Source of the DNA: FACHB-T130 sp042747725
GTDB lineage: Bacteria > Cyanobacteriota > Cyanobacteriia > Cyanobacteriales > FACHB-T130
Assembly: GCF_042747725.1 (NCBI RefSeq)
Contig: NZ_JBHZGO010000089.1
Coordinates: 1-64,000 of the forward strand
Reading direction: 5' to 3'
DNA length: 64,000 nt
Part shown: positions 34,212 to 43,545 of the stretch, one piece after another
Position numbering within the stretch: position 1 is the first letter of the stretch
How the letters are laid out: every line of letters begins with the position of its first letter
Translations under genes and position numbers: made by a program
The notes under the pieces: generated by a model
Told to the model about the DNA's origin: nothing
The model's database searches: none
The model's input: the letters and a program-made list of their open reading frames with translations, nothing else

Positions 34212-35054
34212 TTACTTCTGTTCTTCTGGTACAACTTTGGAGGCGACGAAACCGACCACCCTGTCTAGCAGCAGACCCACAATGCCGACATACACAAGCG
34301 CGAGAATAATTTGGCTCAGTAAAGAGTTGTTGTAAGCATCCCAGATAAAGAAACCAATTCCCACACCGCCTACCAACATTTCAGCAGCAACAATTGCCAG
34401 CCAAGACAAACCAATCCCAATCCTAAGTCCAGTAAAGATATAAGGAACCGCTGCGGGAAAGAGAATCTTAAAGAAATACTTCTGCTTAGAAAGTCGCAAC
34501 ACTCTGGCGACGTTTCGGTAATCTTGAGGAATCTGCTGTACGCCCACCGTGGTGTTAATAATAATGGGCCAGATAGATGTAATAAAAATTACGAAAATAG
34601 CTGAGGGATTGCTTTGTTGAAATGCCGCCAGAGAAATCGGTAGCCATGCTAAGGGGGGAATGGTACGCAGAACCTGAAAGAGGGGGTCTAAAGCACGGTA
34701 AGTAAACTGATTGGTGCCAATCAAGATACCCAAGGCGATCCCAACTATGGTAGACAGAGAGAAGCCAATCGCCACCCTTTGTAAGCTGGCGAAAATTTGC
34801 AACGCCAAGCCTTTATCCGTACCGCCATTATCAAAAAAGGGATTGATGATATAAGGGTCCCAAGTTTCACTTAGCACTAGCAGTGGTCCTGGCAACCCTT
34901 TAGAACCGGGAGGGCAGAGGATTTGCCAAACGATCAAAAAGACTGCCAGTGCTAGCAGCGGTGGTACAATGTGTTTAAGTTTCTTCTGGAAGAAGTTGCC
35001 GATTAACTTCTGGGGATTGTTACTTAAAAAGCGATTCTCAGTCCTAGCGGCCAT
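34212..35054 (-). CDS. nrtB: Nitrate/nitrite ABC transporter permease NrtB
   Basis: 280 residues with about six membrane helices (first near 33-50, last near 245-265). The binding-protein-dependent permease EAA loop reads ARVLRLSKQKYFFKILFPAA. IRTIPPLAWLPIS and LVGGVGIGFFIWDAYN are typical of the nitrate/taurine permease group. It forms the inner-membrane channel with NrtC and NrtD. The gap to nrtA is 104 bp and contains short tandem-like sequence and a HIP1 site. Confidence 0.96.
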   Translation of the reverse strand: MAARTENRFLSNNPQKLIGNFFQKKLKHIVPPLLALAVFLIVWQILCPPGSKGLPGPLLVLSETWDPYIINPFFDNGGTDKGLALQIFASLQRVAIGFSLSTIVGIALGILIGTNQFTYRALDPLFQVLRTIPPLAWLPISLAAFQQSNPSAIFVIFITSIWPIIINTTVGVQQIPQDYRNVARVLRLSKQKYFFKILFPAAVPYIFTGLRIGIGLSWLAIVAAEMLVGGVGIGFFIWDAYNNSLLSQIILALVYVGIVGLLLDRVVGFVASKVVPEEQK

Positions 35055-35158
35055 TTTTTCTCCTATTTGTTAATCATATTGATTAGTTATTGGCTAGGGA
35101 ATAGCGAGTAGGCGATCGCTCTTGAACAATTAGCAATTAGCTACTCGCTATTCGCCAT

Positions 35159-36508
35159 TTATGCCTTCTTAATCTTGAGACTCTTCAAGTATTCCTCTGG
35201 CTTTTCTGGGTCAAACTTGACGCCATCAAAGAACGTTTCCACACCTCTAGAGCTGCTGGTCGGAATTTCTGTATCTGCAACTCCCAACGCTTTTGCCGCT
35301 TCTTTCCAGAGGTCTTCCCGGTTCACTTTGTCAACAAGTTCTTTAACTTTGGTGTCAGCAGGAATATTACCCCAACGGATGTTTTCAGTCAGGAACCAGG
35401 TGTCGTGGCTCTTGTAGGGATAAGAAGCGTTATCTGACCAGAACTTCATCAGCAGCGGACTATTTTGCACGACTGGGCGACCATCGCCGTAGTCAATGTT
35501 GCCTTTGGCACGCTCTATAATATCTTTGGCTGGCACCTTGAACCACTTTGCTTGGGAGACAATTTGGCACATCTCCTCTTTGTTTTCTGCCTTGTCGCAC
35601 CACTGCTGGGCTTCTTGGACTGCCATTAGCAGCGCTTTGGCAGAATTGGGATTTTTATCTACCCAATCAGCCCGCATGGCAAAAGCTTTTTCGGGATGGT
35701 CTTTCCACAGTTCTCCCGTCACCAAGGCGGTGTAACCCTGCCCTTGGTTCACCAGCTGGGCGTTCCACGGTTCGCCTACACAGAAGGTTTCCATGTTGCC
35801 CGTTTTCATATTCGCCACCATCTGGGGCGGTGGTACGGGGACTGTAGAAAGATCCTTGTTGGGATCGATGCCGCCTGCTGCTAACCAGTAGCGCATCCAG
35901 AGGTCGTGGGTACCACCGGGAAAGGTAATGGCTGCTTTGAGGTCATTCTTGCCTCCAGCTTTGGCTTTGGCAAAGGCTTCTTTGAGTCCTTTGCTGTCTA
36001 AGCCGACTTTTGCATCTTTGTAAGTATTGGCAACAGAAATTGCTTGACCGTTGGTATTCAACCGCGCCAGGATGTACATCGGCACTGGCTGCTTGTTCTT
36101 GGTTTGTCCCAAGGTCATAAAGTAAGGCATGGGGGATAAAATATGCGCCCCATCAATGCCACCGGCGTTACCGGCTGTACCTAGCTCCAAATTATCGCGG
36201 GTGACGGGCCAAGAAGCTTGCTTGACAACTTCGACATCTGTCATGCCGTATTTGGCAAACAACCCTTTTTCCTTCGCTACGATCAGGGGTGCAGAATCCG
36301 TCAGAGCAATAAATCCTAGCTTGGCGGTGGTTGTTTCTACTTTCGGTGCGTTGGCTGCCGTGCTGGTGGCAGCGGGGGAGGAACCCGAAGCGGATTTGGC
36401 GCTATTGGTGGGGCCGGAACTACAGCCATGAGCCAACAGGCTTCCTGCTGTGGCTACTCCTGCTGTAATAATGAATTGCCGTCTAGAAAATCTGCTCATA
36501 TTTCTCAT
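35159..36508 (-). CDS. nrtA: Nitrate/nitrite-binding lipoprotein NrtA
   Basis: 449 residues. The N-terminus has a twin-arginine-like stretch (RFSRRQFIITAG) and a lipobox ending SLLAHGC, so the mature protein is anchored to the periplasmic face by the Cys. A Ser/Ala/Thr-rich tether (about 30-55) leads into the substrate-binding domain (KLGFIALTDSAPLIVAKEKG, GTHDLWMRYWLAAGGIDP, ETFCVGEPWNAQLV). It captures nitrate and nitrite for NrtB. It is the first transporter gene, 66 bp after nirA. Confidence 0.97.
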   Translation of the reverse strand: MRNMSRFSRRQFIITAGVATAGSLLAHGCSSGPTNSAKSASGSSPAATSTAANAPKVETTTAKLGFIALTDSAPLIVAKEKGLFAKYGMTDVEVVKQASWPVTRDNLELGTAGNAGGIDGAHILSPMPYFMTLGQTKNKQPVPMYILARLNTNGQAISVANTYKDAKVGLDSKGLKEAFAKAKAGGKNDLKAAITFPGGTHDLWMRYWLAAGGIDPNKDLSTVPVPPPQMVANMKTGNMETFCVGEPWNAQLVNQGQGYTALVTGELWKDHPEKAFAMRADWVDKNPNSAKALLMAVQEAQQWCDKAENKEEMCQIVSQAKWFKVPAKDIIERAKGNIDYGDGRPVVQNSPLLMKFWSDNASYPYKSHDTWFLTENIRWGNIPADTKVKELVDKVNREDLWKEAAKALGVADTEIPTSSSRGVETFFDGVKFDPEKPEEYLKSLKIKKA

Positions 36509-36574
36509 GCAAGTGGTAAGTCGGTGGTAGGGAGTCGGTAATTGGCGGTAGGGAGTCGGTAAAAGCTTCTCCGC

Positions 36575-38110
36575 TTAAAAGCGAGGTGTAGCCCCAAACT
36601 GTTCGATCAATAAGTTCCGCAATAAGGGTTTGAGGTCTTCGCAGGGAATGCTTTTCTGGACGCAGGTACCCAGATGGGCTTCTTTACCGACTTTGCCGCC
36701 CATGTAAAGATCGACACCTTCTAAGGTTTTGCCGTTTTTGCGAACTTTCGTCCCCATCAAACCGATGTCGGCGACTTGAGGCTGACCGCAGGAGTTGGGG
36801 CAACCAGTCCAGTGAATCCGCACGGATTTGGTTAGAAATAATTCGGCTCCCAGTTCCTCAATCGTTGCCAGGGCGCGGTTTTTGGTTTCTATCAAGGCAA
36901 AGTTGCAGAACTGTGACCCGGTGCAGGAGACTAGCGATCGCGATAAGGGATCGGGATTGATGGAGAATCGCTCTAGCAGGGGTTCGGCTAAGCAGGAGTC
37001 TAAGCGCGAGTCGGGAATATTGGGGATGATGACATTTTGCTCAACTGTGAACCGCATTTCGCCGCTGCCGTAGACTTCAGCCATTCGGGCGAGGTCTAGC
37101 ATATCCTGGGCATAAAGACGCCCTACAGGAACGTGTAAGCCGATGTAGTTTAAGCCGGGTTGCTGCTGCGGGTACACGCCGATATGGTCGCGCTTTTCCC
37201 AGTCAATTTCGTCTTTTTCTGCGGCTAGTTGCAGTGGCTTATCCAGATATTCTTCTACCAATGCTCGGAACTGTTCTAACCCCAATTCATCGATCAGCCA
37301 CATTAAGCGTGCCTTGTGCCGATTCGATCTAGGGCCGCGATCGCGAAAAACTTCTAAAACGGCTCGGCATACTTCTACAACATCGTCGGGATGCACCCAA
37401 GCATTGAGGGGAATGGCAGCATCGCACCGTTTGGCAGAGAAGAAGCCACCGACGAGGACATTGAAACCGAAGATGCCATCTTTGTAGGCGGGGACGAAGG
37501 CGAGGTCATTGATTTCAGCGTGAACTGAGTTGTCGCGACAACCCGCGATCGCAATATTGAATTTCCGGGGCAGATTGCTGAAAGCTTTGTTGCCTTCCCC
37601 ATGATTCGTAATCATATCCTGAACTTGCTGAACTAGCGATCGCGTATCAAACAATTCATCCGCATCAATCCCCGCTACTGGCGAACCTGTGATGTTGCGG
37701 ACGTTATCCATACCCGACTGAACGCTGGTCATCTCCACTCGCTCTAACCGTCGGAAGATTTCTGGCACATCCTCTATCCGGACTCCCCGCAGTTGGATAT
37801 TTTGCCGGGTGGTGATGTCGCCACTGCCATCTTCGCCGTAGCGCTGCACAATCTCGGCGAACATTCGCATTTGAGCGCTGGTGAGGATACCGCTGGGCAT
37901 CCGCATCCGCATCATAAATTTTCCGGGCGTAACGGGTCTGAAGAAAATCCCTACCCACTTGAGTCGGTGGTCGCGGTCTGTTTCGTCCATCGCCTCCCAG
38001 CCAACCTGGGCAAAATGTTCGATTTCTGCCTTTACCGCCAGACCATCTTTCTCTGCTTTGAATTTTTCAAATTTATTCAGACTTGCTGTGGGCGTGGCTG
38101 TGCTTGTCAT
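36575..38110 (-). CDS. nirA: Ferredoxin-nitrite reductase
   Basis: 511 residues. Two sulfite/nitrite reductase ferredoxin-like half-domains and two sirohaem/4Fe-4S regions are present. The cluster cysteines lie in SCTGSQFCNFALIETKNRA and IHWTGCPNSCGQPQVADIGL. RMRMPSGILTSAQMRMFAEI and TTRQNIQLRGV near the N-terminus are typical. It reduces nitrite to ammonium with six electrons from ferredoxin. It heads the nitrate operon, with a GAGG ribosome site about 9 bp before the ATG. The promoter carries a consensus NtcA site (38216-38229). Confidence 0.97.
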   Translation of the reverse strand: MTSTATPTASLNKFEKFKAEKDGLAVKAEIEHFAQVGWEAMDETDRDHRLKWVGIFFRPVTPGKFMMRMRMPSGILTSAQMRMFAEIVQRYGEDGSGDITTRQNIQLRGVRIEDVPEIFRRLERVEMTSVQSGMDNVRNITGSPVAGIDADELFDTRSLVQQVQDMITNHGEGNKAFSNLPRKFNIAIAGCRDNSVHAEINDLAFVPAYKDGIFGFNVLVGGFFSAKRCDAAIPLNAWVHPDDVVEVCRAVLEVFRDRGPRSNRHKARLMWLIDELGLEQFRALVEEYLDKPLQLAAEKDEIDWEKRDHIGVYPQQQPGLNYIGLHVPVGRLYAQDMLDLARMAEVYGSGEMRFTVEQNVIIPNIPDSRLDSCLAEPLLERFSINPDPLSRSLVSCTGSQFCNFALIETKNRALATIEELGAELFLTKSVRIHWTGCPNSCGQPQVADIGLMGTKVRKNGKTLEGVDLYMGGKVGKEAHLGTCVQKSIPCEDLKPLLRNLLIEQFGATPRF

Positions 38111-38187
38111 GGGTATGTCCTCATTACGTGTCGCTCGAATGCCCCCAAACGGATAATCTTGTGTTTGTCAATTGCTCGTTGATGATA

Positions 38188-38193
38188 AGTTAT
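38188..38193 (-). promoter_or_regulatory. -10 element of the nirA promoter
   Basis: TAACTT on the minus strand (TAN3T), 22 bp after the NtcA box. Transcription should start about 6-8 bp further on, near 38180, giving a leader of about 70 nt before nirA. Confidence 0.75.
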
Positions 38194-38215
38194 GCAAACT
38201 GAACCGGGAAATTCG

Positions 38216-38229
38216 TATAAGAAATTACA
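38216..38229 (-). promoter_or_regulatory. NtcA binding site of the nirA promoter
   Basis: On the minus strand it reads GTAATTTCTTATAC, a perfect GTA-N8-TAC NtcA box. It is 22 bp upstream of the -10 TAACTT, exactly the spacing of class II NtcA-activated promoters. The operon should be induced under ammonium limitation through 2-oxoglutarate-bound NtcA. Confidence 0.88.
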
Positions 38230-38281
38230 AAATATTAATAGAAATGAAGTTTTTGCATCGGTTAGATGCAGTTTAGTCATG

Positions 38282-38582
38282 ACATCCTCCTTAAGGAAGA
38301 TTAATAATAAGCATAAGAAATTTTTATAGGGAGGGCTGGGGAAGCGATCGCTTCCTCTCAAAGCCCTATCAATGCAACCATTGAGTTTCCCTCAACTCAC
38401 AGCCATCAAGTAGCAGAACTCACAGGAGCGTGACGCCGCCTCCCCTAGAACCTAGAGTTAAGCAATTGTGTGAGAATTTACGCTCCGTAAAACCGGATTA
38501 GCAGGAAATATTCAAAACGTTAAGAGGAACGCTGTTTTGTACGATAGGCATAGAACGGGTACAAAACTCGGCAAATTATTAA
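38282..38582. other. Upstream part of the nirA/kinase divergent region
   Basis: Between the divergent nirA and DICT-kinase genes. It contains one HIP1 octamer (38345-38352) and no recognisable gene. Any NtcB-type or second NtcA site should be here, but I see no second perfect GTA-N8-TAC. Confidence 0.45.
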
Positions 38583-40802
38583 ATGAGCATCCCGACTTCT
38601 GTACTGGCAGATTTGCTGCAAGTCCTGCCCCAGCTGCGACCTCAAATGTATTTCAAGTCTTCTTTAATCGCCTTATCCCATGCGATGGAAGACCAGGTTC
38701 TGGCATCTTTAGACCAGCATCTGGTGATTGCCAGCTTCCAGCGAGAGCGCTTCTATCGTCAGGAGGCTCACCGTTATCGACGGATTGGAGAACGGACAGA
38801 GCAGTTATATGTGCTGGCAGCACCAGAAACGGACTTTACCAGCTGTTCGGGAGCTTACGAAACGGTCGCGTTTGAGCCAACAGATGGTTTAAGTGAAGAG
38901 TGGCACTTAGTAGTGATTGGACAGAATTATGCCACCTGCTTAGTTTGTCGAGAACGAAAGATAACGGATGATATGCGATCGCGTCAGGGTGCAAAAGGTC
39001 ATACAGCAGCAAGAATTGCAATCCCACCAGCGGTTTCCTCCACCCGCCTCCCTTCCGACCCCCCTCGAACGACCTCCCGATTGCGTATTTCATCGTTTGA
39101 AGGGATAGACCCCGCCCGCCGGTTTGAGGGAATCTGGACTTTCGATCGGCAAGTCAGTTGCGTCGTTGCTGAATTATTGCTGAATCGGATTTTGCAGTAC
39201 CGTCCAGAATTGGCTCAAAAGCTCGCTCAAGCCCGGAATATTTACGGCATCCCTTCCACGGGTCAGTTTTTAGAAGCTTCCTTGGGAAAAACCAATCGGG
39301 AAGCAGCCGATAGGCAGAATTTTTTAGTTCAAAACTCCATACAGGCGGCGAAGGAATCCTCCGCCCAAACCCCAGAGTCTCTAACCGACAATCCCGATCC
39401 CTTTGTCCAGTGCCTGGTGACTTACTTGCAAGCGGGGCAATACAAGCTGCTCAAAGCTTATCGCTCGATTTCTGCCCAAGAACGCAAAGAGCGCCTGGTG
39501 AACTCAATTACCGCTGCCATCCGGCGGGGCAGCCACACCGGACAGCCCTTGCACCCGGATGAAATTCTGTCCGTTGCCGTGCAGGAATTAGGACAGGCAC
39601 TCTCTCCTTGCCGGTGTCTGATTTATCGTGCCGGGGCAACGGATACATCTGCCACGATTAACCATGAATTTTTGAAAGTGACGGATAACGGGAATTTTCG
39701 ACTTGTCTCTGCACTCGGTCAGGATTGGCCTCTACAGGAAAATCCTCTATTTCAGGAAGTTGTGCAGCACCGAGAGCGAGTTTATGTTGCCGATACTCAT
39801 ATAGACCCTCGCATTGTAGGAGTGTCGGAACTTCCTTCTAATCCCTCACTCCAGACTTTGGTGAGCGACTTTTCTATTCAGTCTTGGCTGCTGGTGCCAG
39901 TCCTGTATCAGGATCGGTTGCTGGGAATAGTAGAGTTGCATCATTGCGGTGCTACCCCCTATGAGTGGCAGGACGACGAATTGGAACTCGTAGAAGCCAT
40001 TTCTATTCAAATCGCCGGGGCACTGATTCAAGCCGAAGCCTACGCGAACCTGGAAGACCTCAACCAACAGCTAGAAGCTCTCGACCGCACCCGCAGCAAC
40101 TTAGTCGCGATTACGGGTCACGAACTCCGCACCCCCCTCTCCACTATCCAAGTCTGCCTGGAAAGTCTGGCAAGCGAACCTGATATGCCCCCGGAGATGC
40201 GGCAAGTGATGCTCAGCACCGCTCTCACCGACGCCGAGCGGATGCGTAAACTGGTGCAAGACTTCCTCACACTTTCTCGCCTGGAAAGTGGTCGGGTGCA
40301 ATGGCATCCAGAAGCCTTAGCGCTGCCAGAGTGCATCGATCTTGCCCTCAGCAGTATCCGCGCCCGCAATTCGGATGGTCAGCTGCCAAAGATTATCACC
40401 AAAGTGCCAGATTCGCTGCCTTTAGTGCGAGCGGATGGGGAGTGGCTGGTCGAGGTTCTTGCCAAACTGCTGGACAACGCTTGCAAATTTACAACGCCTA
40501 AAGGAAAAATTACTATACTCGCTCAGTGTAACGACAGCTCGATGCTGGAAGTTACGGTTGCCGATACAGGTCGTGGCATTGAACCCAACGGGCTTGAGGT
40601 TGTCTTCGATCGGTTCTATCAGGAAGAAGGCGCTCTGCGGCGAACCACTGGCGGTACTGGTCTGGGACTGGCGATTTGTCGCCAAGTTGTCACGGGTTGG
40701 GGCGGTCAAATTTGGGCTGAATCTGCTGGTAAAGACCAAGGCAGTCAGTTTCACTTTACCGTCCCTATCGTGGCAAGGCAGCCAGCAGTCAGTAGTCCTT
40801 GA
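38583..40802 (+). CDS. DICT-GAF sensor histidine kinase
   Basis: 739 residues. The N-terminal DICT sensory domain (about 15-240) has KSSLIALSHAMEDQVL and RRIGERTEQLYVLA. A GAF domain lies at about 310-485 (ILSVAVQELGQALSPCRCLI, SWLLVPVLYQDRLLGIVELH). HisKA (AITGHELRTPLSTIQV, H513) and HATPase (LLDNACKFTTPKGKI, VADTGRGIEPNG, TGGTGLGLAICRQV) complete it. No membrane helix is seen, so it is soluble. DICT domains are linked to light or redox signalling in cyanobacteria. It lies divergent from nirA and directly upstream of psaD, with no response regulator nearby. The ATG lacks an obvious ribosome site. Confidence 0.9.
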   Translation: MSIPTSVLADLLQVLPQLRPQMYFKSSLIALSHAMEDQVLASLDQHLVIASFQRERFYRQEAHRYRRIGERTEQLYVLAAPETDFTSCSGAYETVAFEPTDGLSEEWHLVVIGQNYATCLVCRERKITDDMRSRQGAKGHTAARIAIPPAVSSTRLPSDPPRTTSRLRISSFEGIDPARRFEGIWTFDRQVSCVVAELLLNRILQYRPELAQKLAQARNIYGIPSTGQFLEASLGKTNREAADRQNFLVQNSIQAAKESSAQTPESLTDNPDPFVQCLVTYLQAGQYKLLKAYRSISAQERKERLVNSITAAIRRGSHTGQPLHPDEILSVAVQELGQALSPCRCLIYRAGATDTSATINHEFLKVTDNGNFRLVSALGQDWPLQENPLFQEVVQHRERVYVADTHIDPRIVGVSELPSNPSLQTLVSDFSIQSWLLVPVLYQDRLLGIVELHHCGATPYEWQDDELELVEAISIQIAGALIQAEAYANLEDLNQQLEALDRTRSNLVAITGHELRTPLSTIQVCLESLASEPDMPPEMRQVMLSTALTDAERMRKLVQDFLTLSRLESGRVQWHPEALALPECIDLALSSIRARNSDGQLPKIITKVPDSLPLVRADGEWLVEVLAKLLDNACKFTTPKGKITILAQCNDSSMLEVTVADTGRGIEPNGLEVVFDRFYQEEGALRRTTGGTGLGLAICRQVVTGWGGQIWAESAGKDQGSQFHFTVPIVARQPAVSSP

Positions 40803-40900
40803 TTAATCACCAGTCAGCAATTAGTAGTCAGCAGCCCTTGACTAATGACCCATGACCCATGACTAAATGACCAACGACCAATGACTAATGACAAACTGTT
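40803..40900. repeat. Degenerate heptamer tandem sequence before psaD
   Basis: Units such as TGACCCA, TGACTAA and CAATGAC repeat in 7-bp phase. It is the same class of STRR sequence as in the nitrate operon gaps but with a different unit. Confidence 0.65.
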
Positions 40901-40974
40901 ACAGTTCTTGACAGACTCGCAAGACAGGCGTTGCCTCGGTGATAGGATGCCCTAAAACGTTGGGAGAAAAATCT

Positions 40975-41400
40975 ATGCCAGAAACTCTTACTGGACAAAC
41001 CCCCATATTTGGTGGCGGTACCGGCGGCTTGCTCACCAAAGCTGAAGTAGAAGAAAAGTACGCCATCACTTGGACAAGCCCGAAACAGCAAGTATTTGAA
41101 TTGCCCACTGGTGGCTCTGCCATCATGAATCAAGGTGAAAACTTGCTATACCTGGCACGTAAAGAATACTGCATCATGTTAGGCGGTCAGGTACTCCGAG
41201 CCAAGTTCAAAATCAACAACTACAAGATTTACCGTGTCTTTCCGAACGGTGAAACTGAGTACTTGCATCCTAAGGATGGCGTCTTCCCAGAGAAAGTCAA
41301 TCAAGGTCGTCCTTATGTGAATAAGCTAGACCGTAACATTGGCAGCAACCCGGAACCTCCAACCGTTAAGTTTAGCGGTCGTCCGACTTACGAGGTTTAG
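40975..41400 (+). CDS. psaD: Photosystem I subunit II (PsaD)
   Basis: 141 residues, full length. It starts MPETLTGQTPIFGGGTGGLL and carries the invariant YAITWTSPKQQVFELPTGG and LARKEYCIMLGGQVL, ending SGRPTYEV. It lies on the stromal face of photosystem I and docks ferredoxin. The start at 40975 is fixed by the conserved N-terminus and GGGAGA 9 bp before it; an in-frame ATG at 40939 would add 12 residues not seen in PsaD. It is monocistronic, with a terminator at 41425. Confidence 0.98.
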   Translation: MPETLTGQTPIFGGGTGGLLTKAEVEEKYAITWTSPKQQVFELPTGGSAIMNQGENLLYLARKEYCIMLGGQVLRAKFKINNYKIYRVFPNGETEYLHPKDGVFPEKVNQGRPYVNKLDRNIGSNPEPPTVKFSGRPTYEV

Positions 41401-41424
41401 CACCTTTTAAATTTTTTCTTCTTG

Positions 41425-41451
41425 AGTAGGGTGGGTACTATCCACCCTACT
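41425..41451 (+). terminator. psaD terminator
   Basis: AGTAGGGTGG and CCACCCTACT form a perfect 10-bp stem with a 7-base loop, followed by TTGTT. It begins 24 bp after the psaD stop codon. Confidence 0.8.
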
Positions 41452-41578
41452 TTGTTCGTTAAAGATGATGGCATAGATGGGCGGAGAAATGGCAATACTG
41501 GTGGGTTAAAGGTTTGCATTCAGATATGTGAGCCGCCACGACTCCTCGATAAATTGGGGGGAACTCCCTGAAAAGTCA

Positions 41579-41651
41579 GTACATCTGAGGGCAACCACAG
41601 GGGGATTGAACCCGAAAAAACGCTATATGTATAAGCTTTGCGTAAGTCCTG
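41579..41651. repeat. 91-bp repeat, 5'-truncated copy d
   Basis: CATCTGAGGGCAACCACAGG through ATATGTATAAGC and the perfect right end TTGCGTAAGTCCTG-like (41638-41651). The left end is replaced by other dispersed sequence (CGATAAATTGGGGGG near 41547). It lies between psaD and trpE; the ATATGTATAAGC core might serve as a promoter -10. Confidence 0.8.
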
Positions 41652-41806
41652 CTCTGTCAAAACACGAGAGTCAAAATTTGAAGGATGAAGGATGAACTGA
41701 AGCGTCTGGTTCTTCCCTTTTCCCTTTTACGCCCGTTTCTGTTTTACCCTGGATGAATAATGGCGTCGCTAGGGCGAATCGCCTCGATCCAGAACGCAAG
41801 AAAATT

Positions 41807-43354
41807 ATGATTTTTCCTGATTTTTCCCAATTTTCCGATCTGGCTAAACAGGGTAATTTTGTGCCGGTGTATCAGGAATGGGTGGCAGATCTAGATACAC
41901 CCGTGTCGGCTTGGTACAAAGTCTGTGCTGGACAGCCTTATAGCTTTTTACTGGAATCCGTGGAAGGTGGGGAAAAAGTAGGACGCTACAGTTTTGTCGG
42001 CTGCGATCCTTTGTGGGTGTTGGAGGCTAGAGGAAGTAAAACGACGCAAACCCACCGTGACGGGAGGGCGATCGCTTTTGAAGGCGATCCGTTTAAAGCA
42101 TTAGCTTATTGTCTAAAGCCGTTTCACCCGGTGAAGTTGCCCCAATTGCCGCCTGGAATCGGCGGATTATTTGGCTTCTGGGGTTATGAACTGATTAACT
42201 GGATAGAGCCGCGCGTGCCGATTTATCCCGCCTCAGAGGACGATTTGCCGGATGGATTGTGGATGCAGGTAGATAACCTGATTATTTTCGATCAGGTGAA
42301 GCGGAAGATTTGGGCGATCGCGTATGCGGATTTGCGCGACCTGGATGTGGATTATGCTCAGGCATATCAACAGGCGTGCGATCGCGTTACTCAACTGGTA
42401 AGCAAACTCCAGCTACCTCTGTCGGGAAAAGATACTTTGTTGCAATGGACGCCCCCAGAAAACCGAGAGAAAGAACTCACCTACACCAGCAACACCGGAC
42501 GCGAACAATTCTGCGCTAACGTCGAAAAGGCAAAAGATTACATTCGCGCCGGAGATATTTTCCAAGTCGTCCTGTCTCAACAACTCTGTGCCGAGTATAG
42601 CGGCGACCCCTTTGCCTTATATCGCTCTTTGCGCCTAATTAATCCCTCGCCTTATATGGCTTATTTTAACTTCGGCGATTGGCAGATTATCGGTTCTAGT
42701 CCGGAAGTGATGGTCAAGGCGGTGCTGAGTTCCTACGCAGGCGATGCGCTAACTTCTGAGGGGGGGATGAGCGCTACCGTGCGCCCGATTGCTGGGACGC
42801 GCCCGCGAGGGAAGACGCCAAAAGAAGATGACGCTTTTGCCGAGGACTTACTTCAAGACCCTAAGGAAATTGCCGAACACGTGATGCTGGTTGACTTAGG
42901 TCGCAATGATTTGGGGCGCGTCTGCACTAGCGGTACGGTGAGAGTCGATGAATTGATGCTAATTGAGCGTTACTCTCATGTGATGCACATCGTCAGCAAC
43001 GTGCTGGGAGAACTTGCGCCCGGTAAAACCGCCTGGGATTTACTCAAAGCCTGCTTCCCCGCAGGAACCGTCAGCGGTGCGCCGAAGATTCGAGCAATGG
43101 AGATTATTCACGAACTTGAACTCTGTCGTCGCGGTCCCTATTCGGGGGCTTATGGATGGTATGACTTTGAGGGGCAATTAAATACAGCGATCGCTATTCG
43201 CACGATGGTTGTTCGTTCTCAAGCCAGTGGTAAACATCAGGTGTCAGTCCAAGCGGGTGCGGGTCTGGTTGCCGATTCTCGCCCCGAAACTGAGTACCAA
43301 GAAACCCTCAACAAAGCCAAAGGCTTGCTAGAGGCTATCCGCTGTCTTGAATAG
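41807..43354 (+). CDS. trpE: Anthranilate synthase component I
   Basis: 515 residues from MIFPDFSQFSDLA, the usual cyanobacterial start; an ATG at 41753 in frame adds 18 residues. N-terminal regulatory part (PYSFLLESVEGGEKVGRYSF, which includes the tryptophan-sensing LLES) and chorismate-binding part (DIFQVVLSQQLCAEY, RPIAGTRPRGKTPKED, EHVMLVDLGRNDLGRVC, TVSGAPKIRAMEII) are intact. It makes anthranilate from chorismate with TrpG, which is not in this window. About ten residues (VLSSYAGDALTSEGG) look extra before TVRPIAGTRPRG. It is convergent with the rlpA gene across a large repeat block. Confidence 0.95.
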   Translation: MIFPDFSQFSDLAKQGNFVPVYQEWVADLDTPVSAWYKVCAGQPYSFLLESVEGGEKVGRYSFVGCDPLWVLEARGSKTTQTHRDGRAIAFEGDPFKALAYCLKPFHPVKLPQLPPGIGGLFGFWGYELINWIEPRVPIYPASEDDLPDGLWMQVDNLIIFDQVKRKIWAIAYADLRDLDVDYAQAYQQACDRVTQLVSKLQLPLSGKDTLLQWTPPENREKELTYTSNTGREQFCANVEKAKDYIRAGDIFQVVLSQQLCAEYSGDPFALYRSLRLINPSPYMAYFNFGDWQIIGSSPEVMVKAVLSSYAGDALTSEGGMSATVRPIAGTRPRGKTPKEDDAFAEDLLQDPKEIAEHVMLVDLGRNDLGRVCTSGTVRVDELMLIERYSHVMHIVSNVLGELAPGKTAWDLLKACFPAGTVSGAPKIRAMEIIHELELCRRGPYSGAYGWYDFEGQLNTAIAIRTMVVRSQASGKHQVSVQAGAGLVADSRPETEYQETLNKAKGLLEAIRCLE

Positions 43355-43365
43355 AGACTGAGGAG

Positions 43366-43545
43366 TCAGGAGTCAGGACTGAGGACTGAGGAGTGAGGGC
43401 TGAGGACTGAGGGCTGAGGACTGAGGGCTGAGGACTGAGGGCTGAGGGCTGAGGGCTGAGGACTGAGGAGTCAGGACTGAGGAGTGAGGGCTGAGGACTG
43501 AGGACTGAGGAGTCAGGACTGAGGAGTGAGGGCTGAGGACTGAGT
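43366..43545. repeat. Heptamer array GAGGRCT after trpE
   Basis: Tandem GAGGACT/GAGGGCT with some GAGTCAG units, about 24 units. It is the same heptamer as at 33791-34096. Together with the complementary array at 43703-43870 it forms an inverted pair with a 157-bp spacer. Confidence 0.9.

Larger units (their letters stand above)
38107..38281 (-). other. Short open frame ahead of nirA
   Basis: A 57-codon frame starts at 38281 with an excellent ribosome site (AAGGAGGATGTC before the ATG) and ends in an ATGA overlap with the nirA start. The peptide (MTKLHLTDAKTSFLLIFC...) resembles nothing I know. The NtcA-type promoter lies inside it, so transcripts from that promoter would lack its start codon. 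It would be translated only from a promoter further upstream. It is either a leader peptide or chance. Confidence 0.3.
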
